64,000 nucleotides of DNA, taken from NCBI GenBank assembly GCA_030425145.1, contig JAUHVK010000001.1, forward strand, positions 62,001 to 126,000, read 5' to 3'. This document shows positions 8,385 to 17,765 of the stretch, in pieces. The first letter of the stretch is position 1; each line of letters opens with the position of its first letter. Under the pieces are notes generated by a model that saw only the letters and a list, made by a program, of their open reading frames with translations, was not told the origin of the DNA and did no database searches. The translations under genes and the position numbers were made by a program. Source of the DNA: Alphaproteobacteria bacterium. Its GTDB lineage: Bacteria > Pseudomonadota > Alphaproteobacteria > Rhodobacterales > Rhodobacteraceae.

Positions 8385-10640
8385 ATGTCCAATCCAAAAT
8401 ACACCCGCGAAGAAGCGCTTGCATTCCACCTTGAGCCGACCCCCGGCAAATGGGAGGTGCAGGCCACCGTTCCCATGACCACACAGCGCGACCTGTCGCT
8501 CGCCTATTCCCCCGGTGTGGCCGTGCCCTGCGAAGACATCGCGAAAGACCCTGGTCTGGCCTATGATTACACCAACAAGGGCAACCTGGTTGCGGTGATT
8601 TCCAACGGAACGGCGGTTTTGGGTCTGGGCAATCTGGGTGCGCTGGGCTCAAAGCCGGTGATGGAGGGCAAGTCTGTCCTGTTCAAACGATTCGCTGACG
8701 TGAACTCCATCGACATTGAGCTCGATACAGAAGACCCCGATGAATTCTGCAAGGCAGTGCGCCTCATGGGGCCGACTTTTGGCGGGATTAACCTTGAGGA
8801 CATCAAGGCACCGGAGTGTTTCATCATTGAGCAGCGCCTCAAGGAAGAAATGGATATTCCGGTCTTCCACGATGACCAGCACGGCACAGCTGTGATCTGT
8901 GCGGCGGGCTTGCTGAACGCTCTGCATATCTCGGGCAAGAAAATTGAGGATGTGAAGATCGTTCTCAACGGCGCGGGCGCTGCGGGGATTGCATGTATCG
9001 AACTGCTCAAGCGGATGGGCGCACGCCACGAAAACTGCATCGTCGCCGACACCAAAGGCGTGATTTATCAAGGCCGGACCGAGGGCATGAACCAGTGGAA
9101 ATCGGCGCATGCGGTCAAGACCGACGCGCGCACGCTGGAAGACGCGATGGTTGGCGCGGACGTCTTCCTTGGGGTGAGCGCAAAAGGTGCCGTGACGCAG
9201 GACATGGTACGGTCGATGGCGGACAACCCCGTCATTTTCGCGATGGCGAACCCGGACCCCGAGATCACGCCGGAAGAGGCGCATGAGGTGCGGATGGATG
9301 CCATCGTCGCCACCGGACGCAGCGATTATCCGAACCAGGTGAACAACGTTCTGGGCTTCCCTTACCTGTTCCGCGGCGCGCTCGATATTCACGCGCGGGC
9401 GATCAACGACGAAATGAAGATCGCTTGTGCTCAGGCGCTGGCTGAATTGGCGCGCGAGGATGTTCCGGACGAGGTTGCGCTGGCCTACGGGAAAAGCCTG
9501 ACTTTCGGGCGCGACTATATCATTCCCACACCTTTCGATCCGAGACTGATACACCGCATTCCGCCTGCCGTTGCCAAGGCGGGGATGGACACGGGTGCGG
9601 CGCGGCGGCCGATCATCGACCTGCCGGCTTATGAGGAATCGCTCAAGTCGCGGATGGATCCGACGGCAAGCATTCTGCGAGGCATCAATGCACGGGCGCG
9701 TAAGGCGCAGGCGCGGATGATCTTTGCCGAGGCCGACGATCCGCGCGTGTTGCGAGCGGCCGTCATGTACCAGCGGTCTGGTTTCGGCAAAGCACTGGTC
9801 GTTGGTCGCGAAGCCGATGTGAAGACCAAGCTGGAAGAGGCCGGTTTGAGCGATGCGGTGCGCGAGATCGAAGTCGTCAACGCGGCCAATACCCAACACC
9901 TTCAGCGCTACAAAGAGGTGCTTTACGGACGCCTCCAACGCAAAGGCTACGACCACCAGGATATCCACCGTCTTGCCGCGCGGGACCGCCACGTCTTCAG
10001 CGCGCTGATGCTCCAACAGGGGCATGGCGATGCGCTTGTCACAGGCGCGACACGCAAATCGGCGCATGTGATGGAACTGATCAACCATGTGTTCGATGCG
10101 GATGCGTCACATGGGGCGGCAGGTGTGACGGCGCTTTTGGTCAAGGGACGCATCGTCCTGATCGCGGATACGCTGGTTCATGAATGGCCGGATGAGGAGG
10201 ACCTGGCGAACATCGCGGAGCGGGCCGCTGAGGTTGCTCGATTGATGGGGCTTGAGCCACGCGTGGCGTTTGTGTCGTTCTCGACCTTTGGCTACCCGGT
10301 TTCGGAACGCGCCGAAAAGATGCACATCGCGCCGCGCGTGCTGGATCGGCGCGGGGTGAATTTCGAGTACGAAGGCGAAATGACTGTCGACGTGGCGCTG
10401 AACCGCAATGCCCAGAAGTTCTACCCGTTCCAGCGTCTGACTGGACCAGCGAACATTCTCGTCGTCCCTGCGCGCCATTCCGCGTCGATTTCGGTCAAGC
10501 TGATGCAGGAAATGGCGGGAGCGACGGTGATTGGGCCGATCCTCGCCGGCGTGGATAAGTCGATTCAGATCTGTTCCACGACCATGACGGCGCAGGATAT
10601 TCTGAACATGGCGGTTCTGGCGGCCTGCAAGGGAAAGTAA
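8385..10640 (+). CDS. maeB: NADP-dependent malic enzyme with phosphotransacetylase-like domain
   Basis: It oxidatively decarboxylates malate to pyruvate with NADP. The 751-residue protein is the long alphaproteobacterial form. Residues 1 to about 430 are the malic enzyme, with SLAYSPGVAVPC, FHDDQHGTA and NGAGAAGIA (the dinucleotide fold). From about 445 on, a phosphate acetyltransferase-like domain (IFAEADDPRVLRAA; GPANILVVPARHSASISVKLMQEM) follows; in the family it is regulatory rather than catalytic. It is divergent from mutS, with 55 bases between, and the sugar kinase gene begins 3 bases after its stop. Confidence 0.95.
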   Translation: MSNPKYTREEALAFHLEPTPGKWEVQATVPMTTQRDLSLAYSPGVAVPCEDIAKDPGLAYDYTNKGNLVAVISNGTAVLGLGNLGALGSKPVMEGKSVLFKRFADVNSIDIELDTEDPDEFCKAVRLMGPTFGGINLEDIKAPECFIIEQRLKEEMDIPVFHDDQHGTAVICAAGLLNALHISGKKIEDVKIVLNGAGAAGIACIELLKRMGARHENCIVADTKGVIYQGRTEGMNQWKSAHAVKTDARTLEDAMVGADVFLGVSAKGAVTQDMVRSMADNPVIFAMANPDPEITPEEAHEVRMDAIVATGRSDYPNQVNNVLGFPYLFRGALDIHARAINDEMKIACAQALAELAREDVPDEVALAYGKSLTFGRDYIIPTPFDPRLIHRIPPAVAKAGMDTGAARRPIIDLPAYEESLKSRMDPTASILRGINARARKAQARMIFAEADDPRVLRAAVMYQRSGFGKALVVGREADVKTKLEEAGLSDAVREIEVVNAANTQHLQRYKEVLYGRLQRKGYDHQDIHRLAARDRHVFSALMLQQGHGDALVTGATRKSAHVMELINHVFDADASHGAAGVTALLVKGRIVLIADTLVHEWPDEEDLANIAERAAEVARLMGLEPRVAFVSFSTFGYPVSERAEKMHIAPRVLDRRGVNFEYEGEMTVDVALNRNAQKFYPFQRLTGPANILVVPARHSASISVKLMQEMAGATVIGPILAGVDKSIQICSTTMTAQDILNMAVLAACKGK

Positions 10641-10643
10641 GGC

Positions 10644-11519
10644 ATGGCGGTTTTCAACCTCGGCTCGATCAATGCGGACCTGTTCTACCGCGTTCCGCAT
10701 TTGCTCGCGCCGGGGGAAACGCTGGCCTCGACGGAACACAGCCGTGGCTTGGGCGGCAAGGGCACGAACATGTCCGTTGCCATTGCACGGGCGGCGGCGC
10801 GGGCGGTGCATATCGGCGCGGTGGGCGCCGATGGGCGCTGGGCGGTCGAGCGGATGATGGAATACGGGGTCGATACACGGTTTGTCCTCGAACTGGACGT
10901 GCCAACAGGGCACGCGGTCATCATGGTCGATGATCATGGAGAGAACGCAATCCTGATCTATCCCGGCGCAAATCGGGCTTTGACAGAAACACATGTCGCC
11001 TCTGCGCTGGAGAGCGCGACCGAGGCGGACACGTTTCTCTTTCAGAACGAAACCTCGGCTCAGGTGGAAGGTGCGACGCTGGCCTCGGCCACGGGGATGC
11101 GGATCGTCTATGCTGCCGCCCCGTTCGATCCCAAAGCGGTCGAGGCGGTATTGCCGTTGCTGGACATCCTCGTGATGAACGCTGTTGAAGCACAGCAATT
11201 GACCGACGCGCTGGGCGGAACGCTCGCTGATCTTCCGGTGCGGGACGTGATTGTCACCTTGGGGGGTGATGGCTGTCGCTGGATCAACACGGATCAGGGC
11301 ACCGACCAGAGCTTTCCGGCTATTCCTGTCACCCCGGTCGATACGACTGGCGCGGGCGATACGTTTACCGGTTTCTTGGTGGCGGCTTTGGATCGTGGTA
11401 TGCCGATGGAACAGGCGATTTTGCTGGGTCAGCAAGCCGGGGCGATCATGGTTACGCGGCATGGCACAGCGGACGTCATCCCTGACCTCAAAGACATCGA
11501 GGATGCACGTCTTTCCTAA
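10644..11519 (+). CDS. PfkB-family (ribokinase-like) carbohydrate kinase
   Basis: The 291-residue protein has the ribokinase layout. An N-terminal substrate-binding segment contains GLGGKGTNMSVAIARA (the GGKGxN motif). The C-terminal DTTGAGDTFTGFLVA signature carries the catalytic Asp in GAGD. The sugar cannot be read from the sequence; ribokinase is the closest type, but the length and loops leave other ribosides or sugars open. It is translated right behind maeB, so the two are probably co-transcribed. Its TAA overlaps the stop of convergent msrA by 4 bases. Confidence 0.85.
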   Translation: MAVFNLGSINADLFYRVPHLLAPGETLASTEHSRGLGGKGTNMSVAIARAAARAVHIGAVGADGRWAVERMMEYGVDTRFVLELDVPTGHAVIMVDDHGENAILIYPGANRALTETHVASALESATEADTFLFQNETSAQVEGATLASATGMRIVYAAAPFDPKAVEAVLPLLDILVMNAVEAQQLTDALGGTLADLPVRDVIVTLGGDGCRWINTDQGTDQSFPAIPVTPVDTTGAGDTFTGFLVAALDRGMPMEQAILLGQQAGAIMVTRHGTADVIPDLKDIEDARLS

Positions 11520-12178
11520 TTGCCGATGAACGGCGCGTCGCTTCCCCAGAGCTGTTCGATCCGCGCGTCGCGGCCGCATCCTTTGCGGTAACGCTTGTAG
11601 GCGTCGTCCTGACGGATCGGGCCAAAGCGGGTGAGAACACGTTTGGTCCCCTTGTAGTAATCCTGATGGTAATCCTCTGCCTCGTAAAAGGCTTTTGCGT
11701 CCAATACAGGCGTCACGATTTTGCGCCCAAGCTGGGCTTGCGCAGTCGCCTTTGCGCGTTCAGCAGCTGCACGTTCGGCTGAGTCAGAGACAAATATCGC
11801 CGTCGCATAGCTTTGTCCCCGATCGCAGAACTGGCCGCCGTTATCGGTGGGATCGATCGAGCGAAAGAACAGGCCATAAAGCTGATCCAGTTCGATCACT
11901 GCGCTATCATAGCTGATCCTGACTGCCTCATAGTGACCGGTGCCACCTGCGGTAACCTGCTTGTAGGTCGGGTTGGCGACGGATCCGCCCGTGTAGCCGG
12001 AAACCGCTTCTTTGACTCCGCGCACACGTTCGAAATCTGCTTCCACACACCAGAAGCAACCGCCGGCGACGATGATGTCACGTGTTTCACCAGCCCTTGC
12101 TTGGACGGATTGTAGAAAAATCCCGGCAAGAATGGCCAATGACAGAAGAATGGGATGACTGCGGCGGAGCGTGCGCAT
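11516..12178 (-). CDS. msrA: Exported peptide-methionine (S)-S-oxide reductase MsrA
   Basis: MsrA reduces methionine-S-sulfoxide in proteins. From ATG 12178 it has 220 residues. An N-terminal signal peptide (RRSHPILLSLAILAGIF, cleavage near ARAG) precedes the MsrA fold with GGCFWC, giving catalytic C41, and GGSVANPTYKQV. The export signal implies a periplasmic form repairing envelope proteins; this is inference. C-terminal cysteine GCG near the end could serve as a resolving residue. It is convergent with the kinase gene and divergent from the sulfotransferase-like gene. Confidence 0.93.
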   Translation of the reverse strand: MRTLRRSHPILLSLAILAGIFLQSVQARAGETRDIIVAGGCFWCVEADFERVRGVKEAVSGYTGGSVANPTYKQVTAGGTGHYEAVRISYDSAVIELDQLYGLFFRSIDPTDNGGQFCDRGQSYATAIFVSDSAERAAAERAKATAQAQLGRKIVTPVLDAKAFYEAEDYHQDYYKGTKRVLTRFGPIRQDDAYKRYRKGCGRDARIEQLWGSDAPFIGN

Positions 12179-12342
12179 GGGACTACCTCGTTTTCTCTGA
12201 AGTGACCCTGCGCCCAAAGCGGTACTCGGCGCAATTTGCGTGTCGGGATCTCACCGGAAGGTGAAATCCAGTTACCACTTGCCTGCGTGGTTTCACGCAG
12301 TACCGTCCGCGTGATGCATGGCACAGTTGGGAGGTGATCTTT
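12179..12342. other. Divergent intergenic region with two small hairpins
   Basis: This 164-base gap separates msrA from the sulfotransferase-like gene. It holds two short perfect inverted repeats: TCACC/GGTGA at 12251-12264 (loop GGAA) and CTGCGTG/CACGCAG at 12283-12300 (loop GTTT). Neither is followed by a T-run, so they are not terminators. They could be leader structure or operator sites for the rightward gene. No clear -35/-10 pair was identified. Confidence 0.35.
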
Positions 12343-13074
12343 ATGCGCGTGGCGATGTGGTCGGGTCCGCGTAACCTATCGACGGCGATGATGTATTCCT
12401 TTGCGCAACGCGATGATTTCGCGGTGCTCGATGAGCCGTTTTATGGCCCTTACCTACGGCTCACCGGGTTGGATCATCCGATGAGCGTGGAGATCCTCAA
12501 TGACCGAACCGAAGATGCAGTTGAGCTGGAACAGTCTCTGATTGGACTCATTCCCGACGGCAAGCCGCACGTCTATCATAAGCATATGTGCCAGCACATG
12601 ATCGACGGTATTCCCCGTGGATTTATGGCTGCGTGCAAGAACGTTTTTCTGATCCGCCATCCCGCCCGGGTCGTGGCCAGTTTTGCCAAGGGCTATCCGG
12701 ACCTAACCGCGGGCGACATCGGGTTTGATGCACAGGCAGAGCTTTTCGATCATGTGCAGGCTTTGGGCCAGTCTCCCATCGTGATCGACAGCGCTGATAT
12801 CCGGGATGATCCTGAAGGGATGTTGCGTGCTTTATGTTCGGCCCTGGATCTGGAGTTCGACCCCGCCATGTTGGCTTGGCCTGCCGGGCCTAAACCTTAC
12901 GATGGGGTTTGGGCCCCTCATTGGTACGGCTCCCTTCACGCAACAACCGGATTTGCCGGGTCGGAAGGGTCGCTGCCAGAGATGTCCGGTCATCTGGCCG
13001 AGCTGGTCGAGCGGACAATTCCCGCTTATCGCAAGCTCGAAGCGCAAAAAATTTCACAACAGGTGAAACTATGA
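12343..13074 (+). CDS. Sulfotransferase-like P-loop protein
   Basis: The 243-residue protein begins MRVAMWSGPRNLSTAMMYSF, matching the PAPS-binding 5' phosphosulfate loop of small bacterial sulfotransferase-family proteins. It continues with FLIRHPARVVASF, which resembles the 3' phosphate-binding segment (RxPxxxxxS). The acceptor is unknown. ATG 12343 is preferred to the in-frame GTG at 12334 because a strong GGGAGG ribosome site ends 8 bases before the ATG. The gene is alone, followed 67 bases later by the secreted DUF7282-like protein. Confidence 0.75.
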   Translation: MRVAMWSGPRNLSTAMMYSFAQRDDFAVLDEPFYGPYLRLTGLDHPMSVEILNDRTEDAVELEQSLIGLIPDGKPHVYHKHMCQHMIDGIPRGFMAACKNVFLIRHPARVVASFAKGYPDLTAGDIGFDAQAELFDHVQALGQSPIVIDSADIRDDPEGMLRALCSALDLEFDPAMLAWPAGPKPYDGVWAPHWYGSLHATTGFAGSEGSLPEMSGHLAELVERTIPAYRKLEAQKISQQVKL

Positions 13075-13091
13075 TCCGTCGGACTTCGTGA

Positions 13092-13129
13092 GTGTGAGTA
13101 TCCGCAGGGAACGGAACCCTGCATCACAC
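13092..13129 (+). other. Two-tier hairpin in the leader of the DUF7282-like gene
   Basis: The outer arms are GTGTGA (13092-13097) and TCACAC (13124-13129). The inner arms are GCAGGG (13104-13109) and CCCTGC (13117-13122). The structure ends just before the AGGAG ribosome site of the gene starting at 13142. There is no T-run, so it is not a standard terminator for the upstream gene. It may affect translation or mRNA stability; this is inference. Confidence 0.4.
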
Positions 13130-13141
13130 AGGAGACTGACA

Positions 13142-13555
13142 ATGAAAACTGCACTCTCGACCATGATTTTCGCCCTGTCCGCAACAGCCCTGATGGCGGC
13201 TGGCCATTCGTTGGCCCCGTCTGTTGAGGCGATGGATCAGGATGTGTCCGGCGGCACCGTGACCGCAGCCAAGGTTGTGGCTCCGGCAAACGGCTGGATG
13301 GTTGTGCACCGCACCGACGCCGAGATGAAGCCGGGCCCCGTTGTTGGCTATGCTGTGCTCAAGGAAGGGGAGAACATGGATGTTGCCGCGATTCTTCAGG
13401 AAGACGTCGCATCGGGTGAAATGCTCATGCTGATGGTGCATGGCGAAGATGGCGGCATGTCCACGGGCGTGTTCGAATACACGCTTGGCGCCAAGGAAGA
13501 TGGCCCGATCCGGGTGGACGACAAATTGGTGATGACCGTCGTCACCGCCAACTGA
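13142..13555 (+). CDS. Secreted protein with a DUF7282-like domain
   Basis: It has 137 residues from ATG 13142, with an AGGAG site 7 bases upstream. A signal peptide (MKTALSTMIFALSATALMAA) precedes a single small beta-rich domain. The pattern VSGGTVTAAKVVAPANGWMVVHRTD resembles the DUF7282 domain of surface proteins. It lacks cysteines and membrane segments after the signal, so the mature protein is probably periplasmic or extracellular. Its function is unknown. It ends in a bidirectional hairpin terminator shared with argG. A longer open frame upstream to 13088 is unlikely to be used. Confidence 0.7.
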   Translation: MKTALSTMIFALSATALMAAGHSLAPSVEAMDQDVSGGTVTAAKVVAPANGWMVVHRTDAEMKPGPVVGYAVLKEGENMDVAAILQEDVASGEMLMLMVHGEDGGMSTGVFEYTLGAKEDGPIRVDDKLVMTVVTAN

Positions 13556-13564
13556 ACACGAAAA

Positions 13565-13587
13565 AGGCCCGCCGATTTGGCGGGCCT
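13565..13587 (-). terminator. Hairpin terminator shared by argG and the secreted protein gene
   Basis: Perfect 9-base arms AGGCCCGCC and GGCGGGCCT with a 5-base loop. On the minus strand it is followed by a run of T, fitting termination of argG, whose stop is at 13610. On the plus strand the T-run is weaker, but the hairpin directly follows the stop at 13555 and can serve both. Confidence 0.8.
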
Positions 13588-13609
13588 CTTGGCTTGAATA
13601 AAGACTGCT

Positions 13610-14833
13610 TTACTTCAGACGACGGTTGCGCGCGGCAAGCAGCTTGAGCCGCAGAGCGTTCAGCTGGATAAAGCCCTGCGCGTCTTTTTGATCGTAAGCG
13701 CCGGCGTCTTCTTCGAAGGTCACGTGTGCCTCGGAATAGAGCGAGTGATCCGACCAACGCGCCACGGTCTTGGCCGAGCCTTTGTAGAGCTTCACGCGAA
13801 CGGTGCCGGTGACATGTTCCTGGCTCTTGTCGATCAGGGCTTGCAGCATCTCACGCTCGGGCGAGAACCAGAAGCCGTTGTAGATCAGTTCCGCATAGCG
13901 CGGCATGATCGAGTCTTTCAGGTGACCCGCGCCGGAATCGAGCGTGATCTGTTCGATCCCGCGATGTGCCTCAAGCAGGATTGTGCCGCCGGGTGTTTCG
14001 TAGATGCCGCGCGACTTCATGCCGACAAAGCGGTTTTCCACGAGGTCCAAACGACCCACGCCGTGCTTGCCGCCAAGTTCGTTCAGTTTGGTCAGGATCG
14101 TGGCGGGCGACATTGCCTCGCCGTCGATGGCCACGGCATCGCCCTTTTCAAAGGTGATCTCGACCATTTCAGGCGTGTCCGGCGCATCCTCGGGGTGGAC
14201 GGTGCGCTGATAGACGTAATCGGGTGCTTCCTGCGCCGGATCTTCCAGAACCTTGCCCTCAGACGAGGTGTGCAGAAGGTTGGCATCGACCGAGAACGGC
14301 GCTTCTCCGCGTTTGTCCTTGGCGATCGGGATTTGGTTCTTTTCAGCGAAGTCGAGCAGCTTGGTGCGCGAACTGAGATCCCATTCCCGCCACGGTGCGA
14401 TCACCTTGATATCGGGGTTAAGCGCATACGCCGCCAGTTCGAAACGCACCTGGTCGTTGCCTTTGCCGGTTGCGCCATGGGACACGGCGTCGGCGCCGGT
14501 TTCAGCGGCAATCTCAACCAGACGCTTGGAAATCAGCGGGCGGGCGATGGAGGTGCCGAGCAGGTACAGACCTTCATACAGCGCATTGGCGCGGAACATC
14601 GGGAAAACGAAATCGCGGACGAATTCCTCGCGCACGTCTTCGATGAAGATGTTCTCGGGTTTGATCCCCAGCATGATCGCCTTTTCGCGTGCTGGTTCCA
14701 GTTCTTCGCCCTGGCCCAGATCGGCGGTGAAGGTCACGACTTCGCAGCCATACTCCGTTTGCAGCCATTTCAGAATGATCGAGGTATCGAGGCCACCGGA
14801 ATAGGCCAGCACAACTTTTTTGGGCGCAGACAT
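13610..14833 (-). CDS. argG: Argininosuccinate synthase
   Basis: It condenses citrulline and aspartate with ATP hydrolysis to argininosuccinate, the penultimate step of arginine synthesis. It has 407 residues, normal length. The ATP-binding P-loop AYSGGLDTS is at 10-18. [13 protein letters not shown] and [13 protein letters not shown] are hallmark segments. The gene stands alone leftward: its stop is followed by a hairpin terminator, and upstream lies a divergent membrane-protein gene 102 bases away. Confidence 0.97.
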   Translation of the reverse strand: MSAPKKVVLAYSGGLDTSIILKWLQTEYGCEVVTFTADLGQGEELEPAREKAIMLGIKPENIFIEDVREEFVRDFVFPMFRANALYEGLYLLGTSIARPLISKRLVEIAAETGADAVSHGATGKGNDQVRFELAAYALNPDIKVIAPWREWDLSSRTKLLDFAEKNQIPIAKDKRGEAPFSVDANLLHTSSEGKVLEDPAQEAPDYVYQRTVHPEDAPDTPEMVEITFEKGDAVAIDGEAMSPATILTKLNELGGKHGVGRLDLVENRFVGMKSRGIYETPGGTILLEAHRGIEQITLDSGAGHLKDSIMPRYAELIYNGFWFSPEREMLQALIDKSQEHVTGTVRVKLYKGSAKTVARWSDHSLYSEAHVTFEEDAGAYDQKDAQGFIQLNALRLKLLAARNRRLK

Positions 14834-14935
14834 GGGTTTTCCTTTAACGGGTTTGCCCGGGCGATTACTTGTTTTTCAAGGCAGGGGCAAGAACTGGCCT
14901 CGGATCAGTGTAGTGAAGACAGGAGCGTAGGTGCG

Positions 14936-15688
14936 ATGAAGGGTTGGCAGATTTTCCGACATTCGTTCAATCTGGTGATGGCCAATCTGGATCAGGCGCT
15001 TCGGCTGTCGCTGGTGTTGTACCTCGTGCAAAGTGCCTACACGGTCTACGCTTTCTTCAATCCACCCCAGATGATGGAGTTCGAAGGCACCGAAGTGCCG
15101 ATGATGTCGCCGGAAACGGTATTCCCGACCATCGTTTTGGGATTACTTGCTGTGATCGCAAGCCTTTGGATCGCGGTGGCGTGGCATCGGTACGCGCTGA
15201 CCGGGGAAAGCACATCGGGGTGGCTGCCGCAGTTTCACGGTTCGGCCGTAATGGGATATTTGGGCCGGTCCATCCTCATCGGGGTGCTGGTGGTGCTGGG
15301 CGTGATGGTTCTGTCTATTCCGGTCGGGATCATTTCCATCGGACTGCCTGCCTTTGCCGGGATCATGTCGCTGATCCTGATCGGTGCGGCCGCTTATCTG
15401 TTTTTCCGGCTTGGCATCATGCTGCCTGCCGCGGCGCTGGGCGAAAAACTGACGTTGGGCGCGACATGGGATGCCACCAAAGGCCAAAGCGGGACGATCC
15501 TTACGCTGGCGCTGATCGTGGTCGGGGCGAGCATCGTCATTCAGCTGCCCTCGTGGTTCAATGACGACCCGAGTTCGATGATCAACGTGGTTTATTCGCT
15601 TGTCGTCAACTGGTTCGCGACGATTATCGGGATCTCGGTTCTGACGACGCTCTATGGGCATTTCGTTGAAAACCGTTCGATTGACTGA
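14936..15688 (+). CDS. Multi-pass membrane protein of unknown function
   Basis: I do not recognise the family. The 250-residue product starts MKGWQIFRHSFNLV and has about five or six hydrophobic segments: near 25-42, 65-85 (VFPTIVLGLLAVIASLWIAVAW), 110-165 (ILIGVLVVLGVMVLSIPVGI and on), 185-200 and 220-240. No catalytic motif is visible. An open frame extends far upstream, but most of it is antisense to argG; ATG 14936 with AGGAG about 10 bases ahead is the likely start. Its TGA overlaps nothing, and ilvA starts 38 bases on, so the two may share a transcript. Confidence 0.75.
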   Translation: MKGWQIFRHSFNLVMANLDQALRLSLVLYLVQSAYTVYAFFNPPQMMEFEGTEVPMMSPETVFPTIVLGLLAVIASLWIAVAWHRYALTGESTSGWLPQFHGSAVMGYLGRSILIGVLVVLGVMVLSIPVGIISIGLPAFAGIMSLILIGAAAYLFFRLGIMLPAAALGEKLTLGATWDATKGQSGTILTLALIVVGASIVIQLPSWFNDDPSSMINVVYSLVVNWFATIIGISVLTTLYGHFVENRSID

Positions 15689-15726
15689 TGATAGGCGCGC
15701 ATGTGCTATTGCCCCAAGGGGAAAGT

Positions 15727-16953
15727 ATGACTGATTTTGCTCAATCCGCGCGTGACGCGACCGAAGCCATGCGCGAGGTGTTCCCGCCGACGCCTTTGTT
15801 GCGCAATGCGCATCTGTCGGAACAGTACAACGCCGAGATCTATCTCAAGCGCGAAGACTTGTCCCCGGTGCGGAGTTACAAGCTGCGTGGCGCGTTCAAC
15901 GCGATGCGCAAACGGCCCGAGGCCGAGCTTTTCGTCTGTGCGAGCGCCGGAAATCACGCGCAGGGCGTGGCCTATATGTGCAAGCATTTTGACAAAAAAG
16001 GCGTGATCTTCATGCCGGTGACAACGCCGCAGCAGAAGATCCAAAAGACTGCGATGTTCGGGGGCGACAGCATCGAGATCCGTCTCACTGGGGATTATTT
16101 CGATGACACGCTCGCCTCCGCACAGGCGTTCTGCGCCGAGGCGGGTGGGCATTTCTTGTCGCCTTTTGACGACGAAGACGTGATCGAAGGGCAGGCCAGT
16201 GTTGCGGTCGAGGTGGTCGAACAGCTTGGCAAGATGCCGGATCACCTTGTCATTCCCGTAGGTGGGGGCGGTTTGTCGGCGGGGATGCTCAGCTATCTTG
16301 GAACCGATTGCCAATACACCTTTGTCGAACCGGCGGGCGGCGCCTGTCTGCGCGCGGCGCTTGAGGCGGGCAAACCTGTTCGGTTGGATTATGTGAACAC
16401 CTTTGCCGATGGCGCTGCAGTCGGCCAAATCGGGCAAAGAACGTTTGCGCGGCTCAGTGGAATTGGTCTGGCGAACACGCTGACGATCAAGGAAGACCGG
16501 CTTTGCACCACGATGCTTGAGATGCTGAATGTCGAAGGGATTGTTCTGGAGCCCGCAGGCGCGCTGTCAGTCGATGCGTTGCAGGACCTGGGGCAGTCGA
16601 TCCGGGGGCGCACGGTTGTCTGCGTGACAACAGGCGGCAATTTCGATTTCGAACGTTTGCCCGAGGTCAAGGAGCGGGCGCAGAAATACCTTGGATTGAA
16701 GAAATACTTCATCCTGCGCCTTCCGCAGCGTCCCGGTGCGTTGAAGGATTTCCTGAACTTCCTTGGTCCCGAAGACGACATCGCGCGGTTCGAATACCTC
16801 AAGAAGTCGGCGCGCAACTACGGGTCGGTTCTGATCGGGATCGAAACTCGGAACGCTGGCAATTTCGATCGCCTCTTCGCGCAGTTGGACGCGGCAGGGT
16901 TCACCTATCAGGACATCACTGACGACGATCTGCTGTCGCAATTCGTGATCTGA
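15727..16953 (+). CDS. ilvA: Threonine ammonia-lyase (threonine dehydratase)
   Basis: A PLP enzyme that deaminates threonine to 2-oxobutanoate, the first step of isoleucine synthesis. It has 408 residues. The PLP lysine is K52 in SYKLRGAFNAM, and the phosphate-binding loop is VGGGGLSAG. After about 325 a single ACT-like regulatory domain (RPGALKDFLNFLGPEDDI) suggests isoleucine feedback. ATG 15727 is preceded by AAGGGG. The stop codon overlaps the start of the SDR gene (TGATG), so translation is probably coupled. Confidence 0.93.
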   Translation: MTDFAQSARDATEAMREVFPPTPLLRNAHLSEQYNAEIYLKREDLSPVRSYKLRGAFNAMRKRPEAELFVCASAGNHAQGVAYMCKHFDKKGVIFMPVTTPQQKIQKTAMFGGDSIEIRLTGDYFDDTLASAQAFCAEAGGHFLSPFDDEDVIEGQASVAVEVVEQLGKMPDHLVIPVGGGGLSAGMLSYLGTDCQYTFVEPAGGACLRAALEAGKPVRLDYVNTFADGAAVGQIGQRTFARLSGIGLANTLTIKEDRLCTTMLEMLNVEGIVLEPAGALSVDALQDLGQSIRGRTVVCVTTGGNFDFERLPEVKERAQKYLGLKKYFILRLPQRPGALKDFLNFLGPEDDIARFEYLKKSARNYGSVLIGIETRNAGNFDRLFAQLDAAGFTYQDITDDDLLSQFVI

Positions 16954-17765
16954 TGCAGTTCGACGGCGCCAGCGCGATTGTGACCGGGGCCGGGCAGGGC
17001 ATTGGAGCAGCCTTGGCGCGGGCTTTGGCGGCAGAGGGCGTCAACGTTCTGGTCTCTGACCTGTCGCAGGAAAGTACCCATCGCGTCGCGGAAGAGATTG
17101 ACGGCGTTCCGCATCACGGCGATCTGTGTAATCCGAGCGTAATCGCGGCGATGGTTGACCTTGCGAATGATCGGTTCGGCAAGGTGGACATGCTTATGTC
17201 GAATGCCGGTTTCGCATTAGGCGAACCGGATGGTCCCACATCCCGAATGGACGCGCATTGGCATACAAGCTGGGAATTGCACGTGATGGCGCATCTTCGG
17301 GCATCGCGCTTGCTTTTACCGCAAATGTTGGCGCGGCGAGCCGGCGTGTTGGTCAATGTCGCGTCGGCGGCAGGGGTGTTGTCGCAAATCGGTGATGCCG
17401 CCTATTCCGCAACCAAACACGCGGCGGTCAGCCTTGCGCAATCGCTGGCCATCGAACACGGGCGGGACGGGATACAGGTGTCGGTGGTTTGCCCGCTCTA
17501 CGTTGCCACGCCCTTGCTTGGTTATGACGAGGATCCATCAGACCGCCCGGCTGGGGTGATTTCACCGCAGGATGTGGCGAAGGCGACGCTGGACGGGTTG
17601 AAAGCCGGGCGGTTCATGATATTTCCACACCCCGAGGCGCAAAAGTTTTTTGCGCAGCGCGCTGCTGACACCGACCGTTGGGTCGCCGGGATGCAGCGGT
17701 TGCGAGAGCGTGTGTCCGAGCAGACAGATGGTACCGATCCGGCGTCACTCCATCGTTTCATCTAA
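16953..17765 (+). CDS. SDR-family oxidoreductase
   Basis: The 270-residue protein is a classical short-chain dehydrogenase. The cofactor motif TGAGQGIG is near 11-18, NAG near 82-84, and the active-site serine sits in NVASAAGVLS with Y and K in YSATK. An acidic residue after the second strand (SDLSQ) suggests NAD preference. The substrate cannot be read; GVISPQDVAKATLDGLKAGRF is seen in many SDRs of this group. It overlaps ilvA by one base at the start and the convergent Hpt gene by 4 bases at the stop. Confidence 0.88.
   Translation: MQFDGASAIVTGAGQGIGAALARALAAEGVNVLVSDLSQESTHRVAEEIDGVPHHGDLCNPSVIAAMVDLANDRFGKVDMLMSNAGFALGEPDGPTSRMDAHWHTSWELHVMAHLRASRLLLPQMLARRAGVLVNVASAAGVLSQIGDAAYSATKHAAVSLAQSLAIEHGRDGIQVSVVCPLYVATPLLGYDEDPSDRPAGVISPQDVAKATLDGLKAGRFMIFPHPEAQKFFAQRAADTDRWVAGMQRLRERVSEQTDGTDPASLHRFI

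Noticed and set aside
8649-10088. 479-codon open frame antisense to maeB
   Set aside because: maeB is intact with clear motifs; long antisense frames are common in GC-rich genes with strong codon bias, and this product shows no domain.
12066-12090. Sequence near GTCACGTGTTTCACC inside msrA resembling a parS site
   Set aside because: parS is TGTTTCACGTGAAACA; only one half is recognisable and the palindrome is broken. It lies inside a coding region.
13688-14935. Long open frame on the plus strand opposite argG, continuous with the membrane-protein gene
   Set aside because: It is antisense to a full, well conserved argG. Its translation has no recognisable domain, and the true membrane protein starts at 14936 with its own ribosome site.
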